From: Asanoa hainanensis
GTDB taxonomy: Bacteria; Actinomycetota; Actinomycetes; Mycobacteriales; Micromonosporaceae
Direction of reading: 5' to 3'
DNA length: 64,000 nucleotides
Assembly (NCBI RefSeq): GCF_900188485.1
Contig: NZ_FZPH01000002.1
Coordinates: forward strand, 186,001 to 250,000
This document shows positions 36,941-44,641 of the stretch, piece by piece (position 1 is the first letter of the stretch; every line of letters begins with the position of its first letter). Under the pieces are notes generated by a model. The model was given only the letters and a program-made list of their open reading frames with translations. It ran no database searches and had not been told where the DNA came from. A program made the position numbers and the translations under genes.

Positions 36941-38894
36941 TGTTGGCGGCGCGGTCCATGTCGCGGAGGGTCTCGCCGTCGAGCCGGCGCAGCACCGCGG
37001 TGTCGGGGTCCTCGGGCTTGGCGCGGCCCGGGCGCCGGGGAGGCGTGGGCCGGTTGCGCAGCCTGGGCTGGCCGCCGGGGAGGGTGACACCCGCGATGCT
37101 CAGGTCGCCGGAGTCGTCCTCGGCACCGGCGGGCCGGGTACGCGGCACGTCGCGGCCCTTGTCGCCACGCTCGCCGCGCTGGTCTCGCTGGTCCCTTTGG
37201 TCGCGCTGGTCCCGCAGGACGTCGCCCGAGGGGTCGAGGTCGCGCAGGTCGTCGAAGTCCGGGGTGTCCTCGTCGTGGCTGAAGTCGGCGTCGTCGTCAC
37301 CGAGGCCGGACTGGGTCTCGGCCGCGGCCACCAGCCGGGGAATGACCACGGTGCCGAGCAGCGGAGTGCCGACCCGGGTGAGCTGGGCGACCGCGTCGAC
37401 GACCTCCGGCCGGCGGGTGCGCCGCAGCTCGACGGTCAGGATCGCCGCGTCGGCCAGGCGGGCCAGGCTCTGCGCGTCGGCGCTGCTGGCGGTGGAGGGC
37501 GCGTCGATCACCACGTACCAGTCGCGGCGGCGGAGCTGGCCGAGCGCCTGCCGCAGCGCCTGCGACTGGAGCAGCCCGCCGGCGCTGCCGGTGCCGCCAG
37601 TGGTGATCACCCGCAGCGACGGCACGCGGGGTGCCCGCTGCACCGCCGCCCGGAGCGGGACCTTGCCGGTCAGCACGTCGCCGAGGCCCGGCGTCGCTCC
37701 GACCCCGAACAGCCGGGCCAGCGGCGCGGCGTCCACCAGGCTGTCCGGCAGGTGGGCGCCGAGCAGCAGCACCTCGCTGCCGCTGCGGGCCATCGCGGCG
37801 GCCAGGTTCGCGGCGACCAGGGTGGACGCCACGCCCCGGCTGGCGCCCGCGACGACCACGACCCGGTCCTCGGGACGCAGGCTGGCCAGCACCTCGTTGC
37901 GCAGGCGGTTGAAGGTGCGGCCGCCGGTGGCGTACGGCTGGAAGACCTCGTCGAGCTGTGGCCCACTGGCCAGCGTGAGCTCGGCGAGCACGGGCACCCG
38001 GGCCACCCGCTCCACGTCGGCGGCCGCGCGCACCCGGCGGTCGAGGCGCTCCCGGACCACGGCGACGGACAGCCCGAGCAGCAGGCCGAGCATCGCGCCG
38101 GTGGCCAGGTTGAGCTTGCCGTTGGGCTTGCTCGGCGACGTCGGCAGCTGCGCGTCACTAATGATCTTGCCAGCGCTGACCGTCTCGGTGGTCAGGTCGT
38201 TGAGCTTGCCGCTGATCGAGTTGAGCTGGCTCTGGTTGGTGCTCCGCTGGCTCTCCAGGCTCGGCCGCGACGCGCTGTCCCGCGGCAGGTCGGCCAGCTT
38301 GGAGTTGATCTGAGTGAGGCTGGTGTTGAGCTGCTTGACCTTGCTGTTCAGCGCGGAGATCTGCGCGTCGATGCCGGCCTGGGCGCTGGCCTCGCGGTTG
38401 CGCAGGTACGCCTCGGCGAAGGCGTGCGACCCGGTTTGGGCCCGGGCCGGGTCCGGCGCCTTGTAGGTGATCTCCAGGACCGCGGTGTTCGGCGGGACGG
38501 TGACCGAGACGCCCTTGGCCAGCACGTCCGGCGCGTCGCCGGAGCGCAGCAGGTCGGCCGCGCCGACCGCGATCTGGGTCGAGCCGACCAGTTGCGCCTC
38601 GGTGTCGAGGTTGATGTCGCCCTTGGTCCGGCCGCCGGCGACGTTCGTGTCCTGGCCGGCGGGCTGGACGAGCACCGAGGTGACCGACTCGTAGGTCTTC
38701 GGCATGACCTGGGTGGCGCCGAAGCCGGCGCCGACGCCGAGAACGCAGCCGAGCACCACCAGCCACCACTGCCGGCGGAGCAGGCCGAGGTAGTCGGACA
38801 GGTCGGGCGCGGTGGGGCCGGTGGTTTCCACGGGAGGTTCAACGGGCGGGCCGGGTATCGCGTAACTCGCCCGTGGGGGGACGAAATAGTACAT
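36918..38894 (-). CDS. Wzz/CpsCD-like chain-length protein with degenerate P-loop
   Basis: 658 residues. Two membrane helices (about 44-61 and 262-280) flank an extracellular part with a coiled coil (about 175-240), the Wzz domain. The cytoplasmic part follows the BY-kinase order, but the P-loop reads GASRGVAST (350-358) without its Lys, the Walker A' Asp is replaced by GAHLPDS and only Walker B VVIDAPS remains. A (RDQ)n run follows near 558. Tyrosine kinase activity is therefore doubtful. It heads the five-gene operon running to the flippase. Confidence 0.85.
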   Translation of the reverse strand: MYYFVPPRASYAIPGPPVEPPVETTGPTAPDLSDYLGLLRRQWWLVVLGCVLGVGAGFGATQVMPKTYESVTSVLVQPAGQDTNVAGGRTKGDINLDTEAQLVGSTQIAVGAADLLRSGDAPDVLAKGVSVTVPPNTAVLEITYKAPDPARAQTGSHAFAEAYLRNREASAQAGIDAQISALNSKVKQLNTSLTQINSKLADLPRDSASRPSLESQRSTNQSQLNSISGKLNDLTTETVSAGKIISDAQLPTSPSKPNGKLNLATGAMLGLLLGLSVAVVRERLDRRVRAAADVERVARVPVLAELTLASGPQLDEVFQPYATGGRTFNRLRNEVLASLRPEDRVVVVAGASRGVASTLVAANLAAAMARSGSEVLLLGAHLPDSLVDAAPLARLFGVGATPGLGDVLTGKVPLRAAVQRAPRVPSLRVITTGGTGSAGGLLQSQALRQALGQLRRRDWYVVIDAPSTASSADAQSLARLADAAILTVELRRTRRPEVVDAVAQLTRVGTPLLGTVVIPRLVAAAETQSGLGDDDADFSHDEDTPDFDDLRDLDPSGDVLRDQRDQRDQRDQRGERGDKGRDVPRTRPAGAEDDSGDLSIAGVTLPGGQPRLRNRPTPPRRPGRAKPEDPDTAVLRRLDGETLRDMDRAANNGQHTAS

Positions 38895-39017
38895 AGGGCG
38901 TACTAGTCAGTCACCCATAAAAACCGCTAATGCTCCCAAGTAGCTGATTTTGGATAAAGTCGGACGTGAGCACCATCAGCCACGCCGGTGCACAGGCGTC
39001 ACGATGGAGGGAACCTG

Positions 39018-40994
39018 ATGGTCAGACCACTCGGCGTCCGGACCGCGATCGCGGCCGGCCTCACCGGCTTCGCCATCCTGCTGGGCGTCGTCGGTGGCGC
39101 CCTCGGGTCCAATCCCGACCTCCAACTGCCGGCCAGCGCCGACGGCTACACCACCACCGTCGCCGACGGGCCCAACAGCGGCCGCCTCCAGTTGGTCGCC
39201 GGTGGCATCGGTGGCGGTGCCGCGGTCACGTACCTCAAGTTCGACGTGACCAGCCAGCGGGCGGCGCGCAAGCCGGCCGGCGCCGAGATCACGCTGACCC
39301 GGCGGGCGGGCGCGCTGCCGCCGCTGATCGAGCTCAGCCAGGTGCCGGGGACCTCGTGGCTGGAGGACCGGCTGGACCGGCGCAGCGCACCCCGGCTGGG
39401 TTCCGTGATCGCCGCGGCCCGGCCCGGGCGCTCCGACCGGTCCGTGAAGTTCGACGTCTCCAAGGCGATCAAGGGCCGGGGGACGTACGCGTTCGCCGTG
39501 ACCGCGCCCGGCGGCGGGCTGGCCGATTTCTTCGACGCCGACGGCGTGCGCCCGGCGCAGGGGCGGATCGAGCCGACGCTGCGGGTGTCCTGGCAGGACG
39601 CGGTGCTGCCGTGGCTGGGCGGTGGCGGCGGGGTGCCGGGGATTCCCGGTGGTGGCGGCGCGCCCGGCATTCCGGACCCGGACGACGTGCCCGGCGTGCC
39701 CGACCTCGACGACGTGCCCGGCGTGCCCTCGTTCCCGCGGCCGAGCCTGCCTCCGCTGCCGGACCTGCCCGACCTCCCCGGCCTGCCGGATCCTGACCCG
39801 ACGGACGACCCGACGACGCCGGCGCCGACTCCGACGACTCCCACTCCGACGACTCCCGCTCCGACACCGACGACCGATCCGACCACGCCCGCTCCAACTC
39901 CGACCACCAACCCGACCCCGACGACTGGACCGACTCCGACCACCAACCCGACTCCGACCACGCCGGCTCCGACCACCAGCCCGACCGTGTCGCCGACCGC
40001 TGGGCCGACCACGCCCACCCCGACCCCGACCACCACGCCGGGTGATCCGCGCTGCACGTTGGGGGCGAAGCTCGTACCCACGTGTGGGGTGCTCTGGGGT
40101 GTGGCACCTGGTGCGCACACCGACCAGCCGCGCGACGAGGCGCTCGCCGACTTCGAGGAGGACACCGGCCGGACGCAGGCGATCTACCACGCGTACCACC
40201 GGGGCACCGAGATCTTCCCGACCTCGATGGAAATGCGGATCGCCCGCGACCCTGCCAAGCCCCGGCTGCTCTTCCTCAACTGGAAGCCGACCGGTGCGAG
40301 CTGGGCCGAGATCGCCCGCGGCGACGAGGACACCGACGACTACCTGGACCGGCTGGCCGAGCACATCCGCGACAACTTCAACGAGCCGTTCTTCTTCACC
40401 GTGCACCACGAGCCGGAGAACGACGTGCGGGCGAGCAGCGGCTCCGGCTACACGGCGACCGACTACCGGAACATGTTCCGGTACGTCGTCAACCGCATCC
40501 GGGCGCAGGGCGTGACCAACCTGGTGTCGGTGATGGTGCACATGGCGTACATCCCTTGGCTGACGCAGTCGTGGTGGGAGGACCTGTATCCCGGTGACGA
40601 CGTGGTCGACTGGCTGGCCTGGGACGTCTACGCGCACAGCGTGCCCGGTGAGTACGGGTACGGGGACTTCAGCGAGCTGATGAACCGCACGTCCAGCAGC
40701 GCGCCGAACTGGCCGGGCTTCTACAACTACGCGGCCCAACGGCATCCCAACAAGCCGTTCATGCTGGCCGAGTGGGGCGTCTGGTACTCGTCGCAGGACC
40801 GCGACCACCAGGCCGAGGTGTTCGACTCGGTGGCCAAGCAGCTCTCGCTGTTCCCGCGCCTGAAGGCGATGGTCTACTTCGACACGCCGGCCGACCAGAG
40901 TGGCAAGGACTCGCGGGTGACCCGTACCGCTGACGGCCTGGCCGCGTACCGCCGGCTCGGTCTCGACCAGAACTTCCAGGTGGACCTGAAGTGA
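39018..40994 (+). CDS. Secreted DNRLRE-GH26 glycoside hydrolase
   Basis: 658 residues; ATG 39018 with GGAGGG upstream. Order: signal peptide (1-29), a DNRLRE-like beta-sandwich (about 32-190), Gly/Pro-rich VPGIP repeats, a Thr/Pro linker (about 256-335) and a GH26-like TIM barrel (340-658) with E465 in HHEPEND and E585 in LAEWGVWY as the catalytic pair. It likely acts on the exopolysaccharide or host mannan. It is divergent from the Wzz-like gene. Confidence 0.86.
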   Translation: MVRPLGVRTAIAAGLTGFAILLGVVGGALGSNPDLQLPASADGYTTTVADGPNSGRLQLVAGGIGGGAAVTYLKFDVTSQRAARKPAGAEITLTRRAGALPPLIELSQVPGTSWLEDRLDRRSAPRLGSVIAAARPGRSDRSVKFDVSKAIKGRGTYAFAVTAPGGGLADFFDADGVRPAQGRIEPTLRVSWQDAVLPWLGGGGGVPGIPGGGGAPGIPDPDDVPGVPDLDDVPGVPSFPRPSLPPLPDLPDLPGLPDPDPTDDPTTPAPTPTTPTPTTPAPTPTTDPTTPAPTPTTNPTPTTGPTPTTNPTPTTPAPTTSPTVSPTAGPTTPTPTPTTTPGDPRCTLGAKLVPTCGVLWGVAPGAHTDQPRDEALADFEEDTGRTQAIYHAYHRGTEIFPTSMEMRIARDPAKPRLLFLNWKPTGASWAEIARGDEDTDDYLDRLAEHIRDNFNEPFFFTVHHEPENDVRASSGSGYTATDYRNMFRYVVNRIRAQGVTNLVSVMVHMAYIPWLTQSWWEDLYPGDDVVDWLAWDVYAHSVPGEYGYGDFSELMNRTSSSAPNWPGFYNYAAQRHPNKPFMLAEWGVWYSSQDRDHQAEVFDSVAKQLSLFPRLKAMVYFDTPADQSGKDSRVTRTADGLAAYRRLGLDQNFQVDLK

Positions 40995-40999
40995 CGGGT

Positions 41000-41028
41000 G
41001 CGGGTGCCCCTCGGTCGGGGGCACCCGC
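41000..41028. terminator. Hairpin terminator after the GH26 gene
   Basis: Perfect 11-bp stem (41000-41010 with 41018-41028), 7-nt loop, followed by CGTTGTCCC. It lies between the convergent GH26 and SRPBCC genes. Confidence 0.78.
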
Positions 41029-41036
41029 CGTTGTCC

Positions 41037-41501
41037 CTAGGACAGCTTCGCGAGGTACGCGGCCAGGGCGTCGTACGACTGACCCGCGCCCTCGGACATC
41101 CCGGACTCGATCATGCCGTCGCGCTCTTCCTTGGTGTTGAACCGCGTGACGCTGGTGACGGTGGTCTTGCCGGCGTCCTCGGTGAGCTCCAGCGTCTCGA
41201 CGCAGATCTGGCCGGGCATGCCCTCGAACTCGAAGGTCTGCACGATCCGGTTCGGCGCTTCGATCTCGCGGTACTCGCCGCGGAACGCCCAGTCGCCGTC
41301 GGGGGCGTGCTCGACGAAGCGCCAGGCGCCGCCGACCCGGAAGTCCATCTCGCAGTCGAGCGGATTGCCGCGCCCCCACCAGTGCTTGACGTGCTCGCAC
41401 GAGGAATGCGCGTCGAACACCAGCCCGAGCGGCGCGTCGAACACACGCACCATCTTGACTTCCAGATCGGACGGTGTGGTCACGGTCAGGTTCTGCGACA
41501 T
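41037..41501 (-). CDS. SRPBCC (AHSA1-type) protein
   Basis: 154 residues with the Bet v1-like fold: VRVFDAPLGLVFDAHSSCEHVKHWWG, FRVGGAWRFVEHAPDG, and FEFEGMPG. It likely binds a hydrophobic ligand or substrate. Its start is 1 nt after the ArsR stop; this ArsR-SRPBCC pair is a frequent regulated unit in actinobacteria. Confidence 0.88.
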   Translation of the reverse strand: MSQNLTVTTPSDLEVKMVRVFDAPLGLVFDAHSSCEHVKHWWGRGNPLDCEMDFRVGGAWRFVEHAPDGDWAFRGEYREIEAPNRIVQTFEFEGMPGQICVETLELTEDAGKTTVTSVTRFNTKEERDGMIESGMSEGAGQSYDALAAYLAKLS

Positions 41502-41502
41502 C

Positions 41503-41826
41503 TCAGTTCTCCTTCTGGATCTTCGTCAGATACGTGCCCAGTTCGTCATAGCGCTCCTCCCAGAAGCGCTGGTATTCCGTCACCCATTCGGCGACACCCC
41601 GCAACGGCGCGGCGTCGAGCCGACACGGCCGCCACTGCGCCTGTATGCCACGAGTGATCAGCCCGGCCCGCTCGAGCACCTTCAGGTGCTTGGAGACGGC
41701 CTGCAAGCTGATCGGAAACGGCTCCGCGATCTGGTTGACCGTCGCCTCACCCTCCGCGAGCCGAGCCAAAATCGCCCGCCGCGTGGGATCAGCGAGTGCG
41801 CTGAACACTTCGCTCAACCGATCCAC
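41503..41826 (-). CDS. ArsR-family transcriptional regulator
   Basis: 107 residues from GTG 41826, beginning MDRLSEVFSALADPTRRAIL, the usual N-terminus of this subgroup; a longer TTG start at 41844 would lie inside the operator. The winged helix is NQIAEPFPISLQAVSKHLKVLERAGLI. No metal-binding Cys pair is visible, so metal sensing is unlikely. It should repress itself and the SRPBCC gene. Confidence 0.9.
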   Translation of the reverse strand: MDRLSEVFSALADPTRRAILARLAEGEATVNQIAEPFPISLQAVSKHLKVLERAGLITRGIQAQWRPCRLDAAPLRGVAEWVTEYQRFWEERYDELGTYLTKIQKEN

Positions 41827-41840
41827 CAGGCCCGCCTTCC

Positions 41841-41872
41841 TCAACCACTTAGTTAATCAACCCATAGGTTGA
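41841..41872 (-). promoter_or_regulatory. Tandem ArsR operators
   Basis: Two abutting 16-bp boxes precede the ArsR gene: 41857-41872 is the perfect palindrome TCAACCCATAGGTTGA (6-4-6) and 41841-41856 is the imperfect TCAACCACTTAGTTAA. CAACC-N4-GGTTG boxes are typical upstream of ArsR-SRPBCC pairs; autoregulation is inferred. Confidence 0.7.
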
Positions 41873-41975
41873 ATATGCCCCGGACCGCTGGCGCTGTCAA
41901 GCGACTCGGGCAAGAAGTTGGGTGGTCCTGGCCAGATCGATAAGCTTTGCTGTCGGCCGCTCGAGCCAAATAGAA

Positions 41976-42020
41976 ACGGCCCCCTCGCGGGGGCCGTCGG
42001 GCCAGGGCGTAAACCCTGGC
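41976..42020 (-). terminator. Two hairpins and U-tract reading leftward (orphan terminator)
   Basis: Read on the minus strand, a 7-bp hairpin (42020-42014 with 42007-42001) is followed by a perfect 9-bp hairpin (41997-41989 with 41984-41976), then TTTCTATTT. This is one of the best intrinsic terminators in the window, yet no gene ends here on that strand. It may end a small RNA from the 42.0-42.1 kb gap or be a relic. The rest of this gap has a GGGTTCAATC stretch that is not part of a tRNA. Confidence 0.7.
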
Positions 42021-42154
42021 GGGGTAGGTCCACACTAGCAGTCGGGGCACTACGCAATCGCGCACGTGGATGGGTTCAATCTCCACCCAGCCTCCGGGAG
42101 CGCTTCGGGCGGCGGTGCCGTTGCCGACCCTGAGTCACTAAGGCGGCGGTTGAG

Positions 42155-42462
42155 ATGGTCGCCGGGCAGACGCTGACGCAGGGCGCCTCTTTGGTCGTCG
42201 ACCACCGGTTGGTCTGGTTCCGGGTCCGCACGACCAACTGTCACCGCTGTGGGGCGCAGCGGCAGTCGTATGAAGAGAAGGGGAGCGACGTCAACCTGGC
42301 CGTGGGCATGTTGCGTGACGCCGACGCCGATCGAACGTTCTTCGCCGACCCGTGGACGGCGCCCTCACGATCGGAGATGCCAAGATCCGGCAGGTACAAC
42401 TGCCGAACAAGGTCGCCTGTGTGGCTGGAACGGCGCTGGAGCGACCCGCGTACTGGGCCTGA
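42155..42462 (+). pseudogene. NYN-domain (PIN-like RNase) remnant
   Basis: The first frame encodes CHRCG and then SYEEKGSDVNLAVGMLRDA, the conserved centre of NYN/LabA-type RNases. It breaks after about 42335. A second frame from 42352 gives GALTIGDAKIRQVQLPNKV and RPAYWA*, the usual C-terminal end of the family. The stretch with the third catalytic Asp region is deleted and the N-terminus is missing. The terminator at 42477-42513 follows the remnant. Confidence 0.62.
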
Positions 42463-42476
42463 TCCTGCTTCTCGCG

Positions 42477-42513
42477 CCGATGTGCCCGGTCCCCTCGGGC
42501 CCGGGCACATCGG
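42477..42513. terminator. Hairpin between NYN remnant and DUF4386 gene
   Basis: Perfect 13-bp stem (42477-42489 with 42501-42513), 11-nt loop, followed by TGGTTTGTC on the plus strand. It probably terminates the DUF4386-like gene (minus strand) and once ended the NYN gene. Confidence 0.75.
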
Positions 42514-42524
42514 TGGTTTGTCGG

Positions 42525-43214
42525 TCAGGCGTAGGACGGGACCTTCGGGCCGTTCGGGTGTTGCTCCGCCGCCTCCGCTCGGCGGGCGCTGCGGAGTGTG
42601 GAGATGCCGACCGCGAGCGTCCACAGGCTCCACAGGGCGCCCATGCTCGCCGTGGTTCCCCAGCCCTGGGCGCTGTAGAAGTCGGCGGCGTTGTCACCGA
42701 AGTACAGCGCGGGTACGAAGGCCAGGTTGATCGCCGCCAGGACGTACGCGGAGCGGCCCACCCAGGTCGGCAGGAAGCGCAGCCGGCCCACCGCGATGCC
42801 CAGTGCGATGAGCAGCAGCGCCATCAGCAGGCGGGAGATCCCGCCCTGCATCAGGTACTGGGCCGCGGCGAACGGGCCCTCGGTGGTGGTGTCGATGTCG
42901 CGGTCGACGGAGATCGCCGCGCCGGCCTCCATGGACTGGGTCACGAAGACCATGACCACCCAGAGCGCGCCCGCGACCTGGACGAGGCTCGCCAGCCATT
43001 CCGAGCGGGGGTCGACCGTGCGGATGAGCTGACGCAGGCCGGAGAAGAAGACGAGGTAGAGCGTGCATCCGGTGATCCCGACCAGGCTGCGGGTCAGGAT
43101 GTCCCAGTCGGGCGGCGTCTCGTAGAGGAAGTAGAGCGGCACCTGCACGACGATGAACAGGCTGGCCAGGATGCCGAAGGTGCCGGCGGTGCGGCGGGTC
43201 GCTGCCTCGCTCAT
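42525..43214 (-). CDS. DUF4386-like membrane protein
   Basis: 229 residues, six to seven hydrophobic helices, beginning TAGTFGILASLFIVVQVPLYF; the pattern and length match DUF4386. ATG 43214 with AAAGGA upstream. Its promoter carries an operator identical in form to the one at the adjacent TetR gene, so it is probably that regulator's target. Function unknown. Confidence 0.8.
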   Translation of the reverse strand: MSEAATRRTAGTFGILASLFIVVQVPLYFLYETPPDWDILTRSLVGITGCTLYLVFFSGLRQLIRTVDPRSEWLASLVQVAGALWVVMVFVTQSMEAGAAISVDRDIDTTTEGPFAAAQYLMQGGISRLLMALLLIALGIAVGRLRFLPTWVGRSAYVLAAINLAFVPALYFGDNAADFYSAQGWGTTASMGALWSLWTLAVGISTLRSARRAEAAEQHPNGPKVPSYA

Positions 43215-43304
43215 GGCGAGTCCTTTCGTTCGGACGGCGTCGGCCCGCAGTGGTGGCGAGCCGGCGCCGCGGATGGCGTCGGCGCGCACGACGGCGAGCC
43301 GCGA

Positions 43305-43321
43305 CGAGACGTATCGTCTCG
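43305..43321 (-). promoter_or_regulatory. TetR operator copy 1 (DUF4386 promoter)
   Basis: CGAGACGTATCGTCTCG: perfect 7-bp arms with a 3-bp centre, 91 bp upstream of the DUF4386 start. It matches the copy at 43359-43375 at 14 of 17 positions. Confidence 0.7.
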
Positions 43322-43358
43322 CACACTTTCGACGCTAGGCTCCGGTTCACCCATCCGT

Positions 43359-43375
43359 CAAGACGGACCGTCTCG
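43359..43375 (+). promoter_or_regulatory. TetR operator copy 2 (TetR promoter)
   Basis: CAAGACGGACCGTCTCG has the same arms as copy 1 and covers the expected -35 region of the TetR gene, whose -10 TAAACT (43385-43390) is 7 nt before its ATG. Autorepression is inferred. Confidence 0.68.
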
Positions 43376-43397
43376 TCTCCTTGCTAAACTTCGGCGC

Positions 43398-43976
43398 ATG
43401 AGCCCGAACCTGGACCGCCGCAGCGAGCGGTCGCGCCAAGCGATCATCGAGGCGGCCATGGCCCTCTGCCGGGAGCAGGGCCTGGCCCGCACGACGGTCG
43501 AGGAGATCGCGAAGCGGGCGGGCGTGGGCAAGCAGACGATCTACCGCTGGTGGCCGTCGAAGACGGCGGTGGTCGAGGAGGGCATCAACGAGCTGGCCGG
43601 CACGGCGACCGACTTCCCGGACACGGGCGACCTCCTGGCCGACCTCCGCACCCAGATGGCCGGCGTGGCGTCGATCCTGTCGAGCCCGCTCTTCGCGCCG
43701 TACCTGAGCCTGATCGGCGCCGCCCAGGACGACCCGGAGCTCGCCAAGTCGTTCCTGGACGGCCTGGTCAAGCCCCGGGTGAACGCGGCCCGCGACCGCC
43801 TGAAAGTGGCACAGGACCAGGGCCAACTACGCGCCGACGCGGACCTCGACGACGTGGTGGAGCTGCTCTACGGCCCGATCTACTACCGCGCGCTGCTGCG
43901 CACCCGCCCCCCGTCGCCGGCCCAGGTCGACGAGCTCCTCCGCCTCGCTTTCGCCGGCCTGACCCCGATCCGATGA
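43398..43976 (+). CDS. TetR/AcrR-family regulator
   Basis: 192 residues. N-terminal HTH: RSRQAIIEAAMALCREQGLARTTVEEIAKRAGVGKQTIYRWWPSK (read in two blocks around residue 20-55). ATG 43398 lies 7 nt after TAAACT, so the transcript is probably leaderless. Two matching operators flank its promoter. Its stop overlaps the next hydrolase start (ATGA). Confidence 0.92.
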   Translation: MSPNLDRRSERSRQAIIEAAMALCREQGLARTTVEEIAKRAGVGKQTIYRWWPSKTAVVEEGINELAGTATDFPDTGDLLADLRTQMAGVASILSSPLFAPYLSLIGAAQDDPELAKSFLDGLVKPRVNAARDRLKVAQDQGQLRADADLDDVVELLYGPIYYRALLRTRPPSPAQVDELLRLAFAGLTPIR

Positions 43977-44590
43977 GCACGGTCGTCCTGATCCACGGCG
44001 GGCTGTGGGACGACGACATGGACGCGGACCGCTTCTGGCGCCGACCCGGCATCGTGACCGGCCTGGAACGGCGCGGCATCGAGGTGCTGGCGCCCGATCG
44101 CCCGCCCCGGGCACCGAGCTGGGCGGCCGAGGCCGACCAACTCGCAACGGTGCTGCCCGACCGCATGGTCACGCTGGTCGCGGGGTCCAACGGCTGCTCG
44201 ACCGCCGTGCGCCTGGCCCTGATGCGGCCGGACCGGGTGGCGCGGCTGCTGCTGGCCTGGCCGGCGACTGCCGGCGACCCGGACGTGGACGCGCGCACCC
44301 GCCAGGGCCTCACCGACTGCGGCGCCGCACCGCGGGTCATCGACGCGCTACTGGCAGGCCAGACGCTGCGCGGCCAGACCGACGAGGAGCTGGCGACCGT
44401 AAGCGCATTCGTCGGCGTGCTCCCCTCGGTCCCGGAGAACGCGACGCACCAACGACGGACGGTCGACGCCCTGCTCGGCATCCTGCCCGGCGCCGTCGAG
44501 CGGCCCGGCTGCCCCGAACCACCGCGCCCGGAGTTCCCGGCCGTGGCGGAGACCTTCATCGACGTGGTCGCCGAGTTCGCCAGGGCCTGA
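43973..44590 (+). CDS. Alpha/beta hydrolase, small
   Basis: 205 residues. VVLIHGGLWDDDMD and the nucleophile elbow AGSNGCS are visible; no clear C-terminal GHxP-type His loop is seen, so the catalytic triad is uncertain. Translationally coupled to the TetR gene, whose inducer or product it may process. Confidence 0.78.
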   Translation: MSTVVLIHGGLWDDDMDADRFWRRPGIVTGLERRGIEVLAPDRPPRAPSWAAEADQLATVLPDRMVTLVAGSNGCSTAVRLALMRPDRVARLLLAWPATAGDPDVDARTRQGLTDCGAAPRVIDALLAGQTLRGQTDEELATVSAFVGVLPSVPENATHQRRTVDALLGILPGAVERPGCPEPPRPEFPAVAETFIDVVAEFARA

Positions 44591-44641
44591 CTCCGCGCGC
44601 CTGGTCGGCTGAGGCACTGCCAACTAATCGATTGCGGCACG

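Noticed and set aside
39820-40050. Short ACNCCGAC-type repeats that could suggest a CRISPR or minisatellite
   Set aside because: They are in frame and code for the Thr/Pro linker of the GH26 protein; no spacer structure.
42060-42096. tRNA-like T-arm (GGGTTCAATCTCC)
   Set aside because: The T-stem has a mispair and no 5' acceptor strand (GGAGG) or anticodon arm lies at the right distance.
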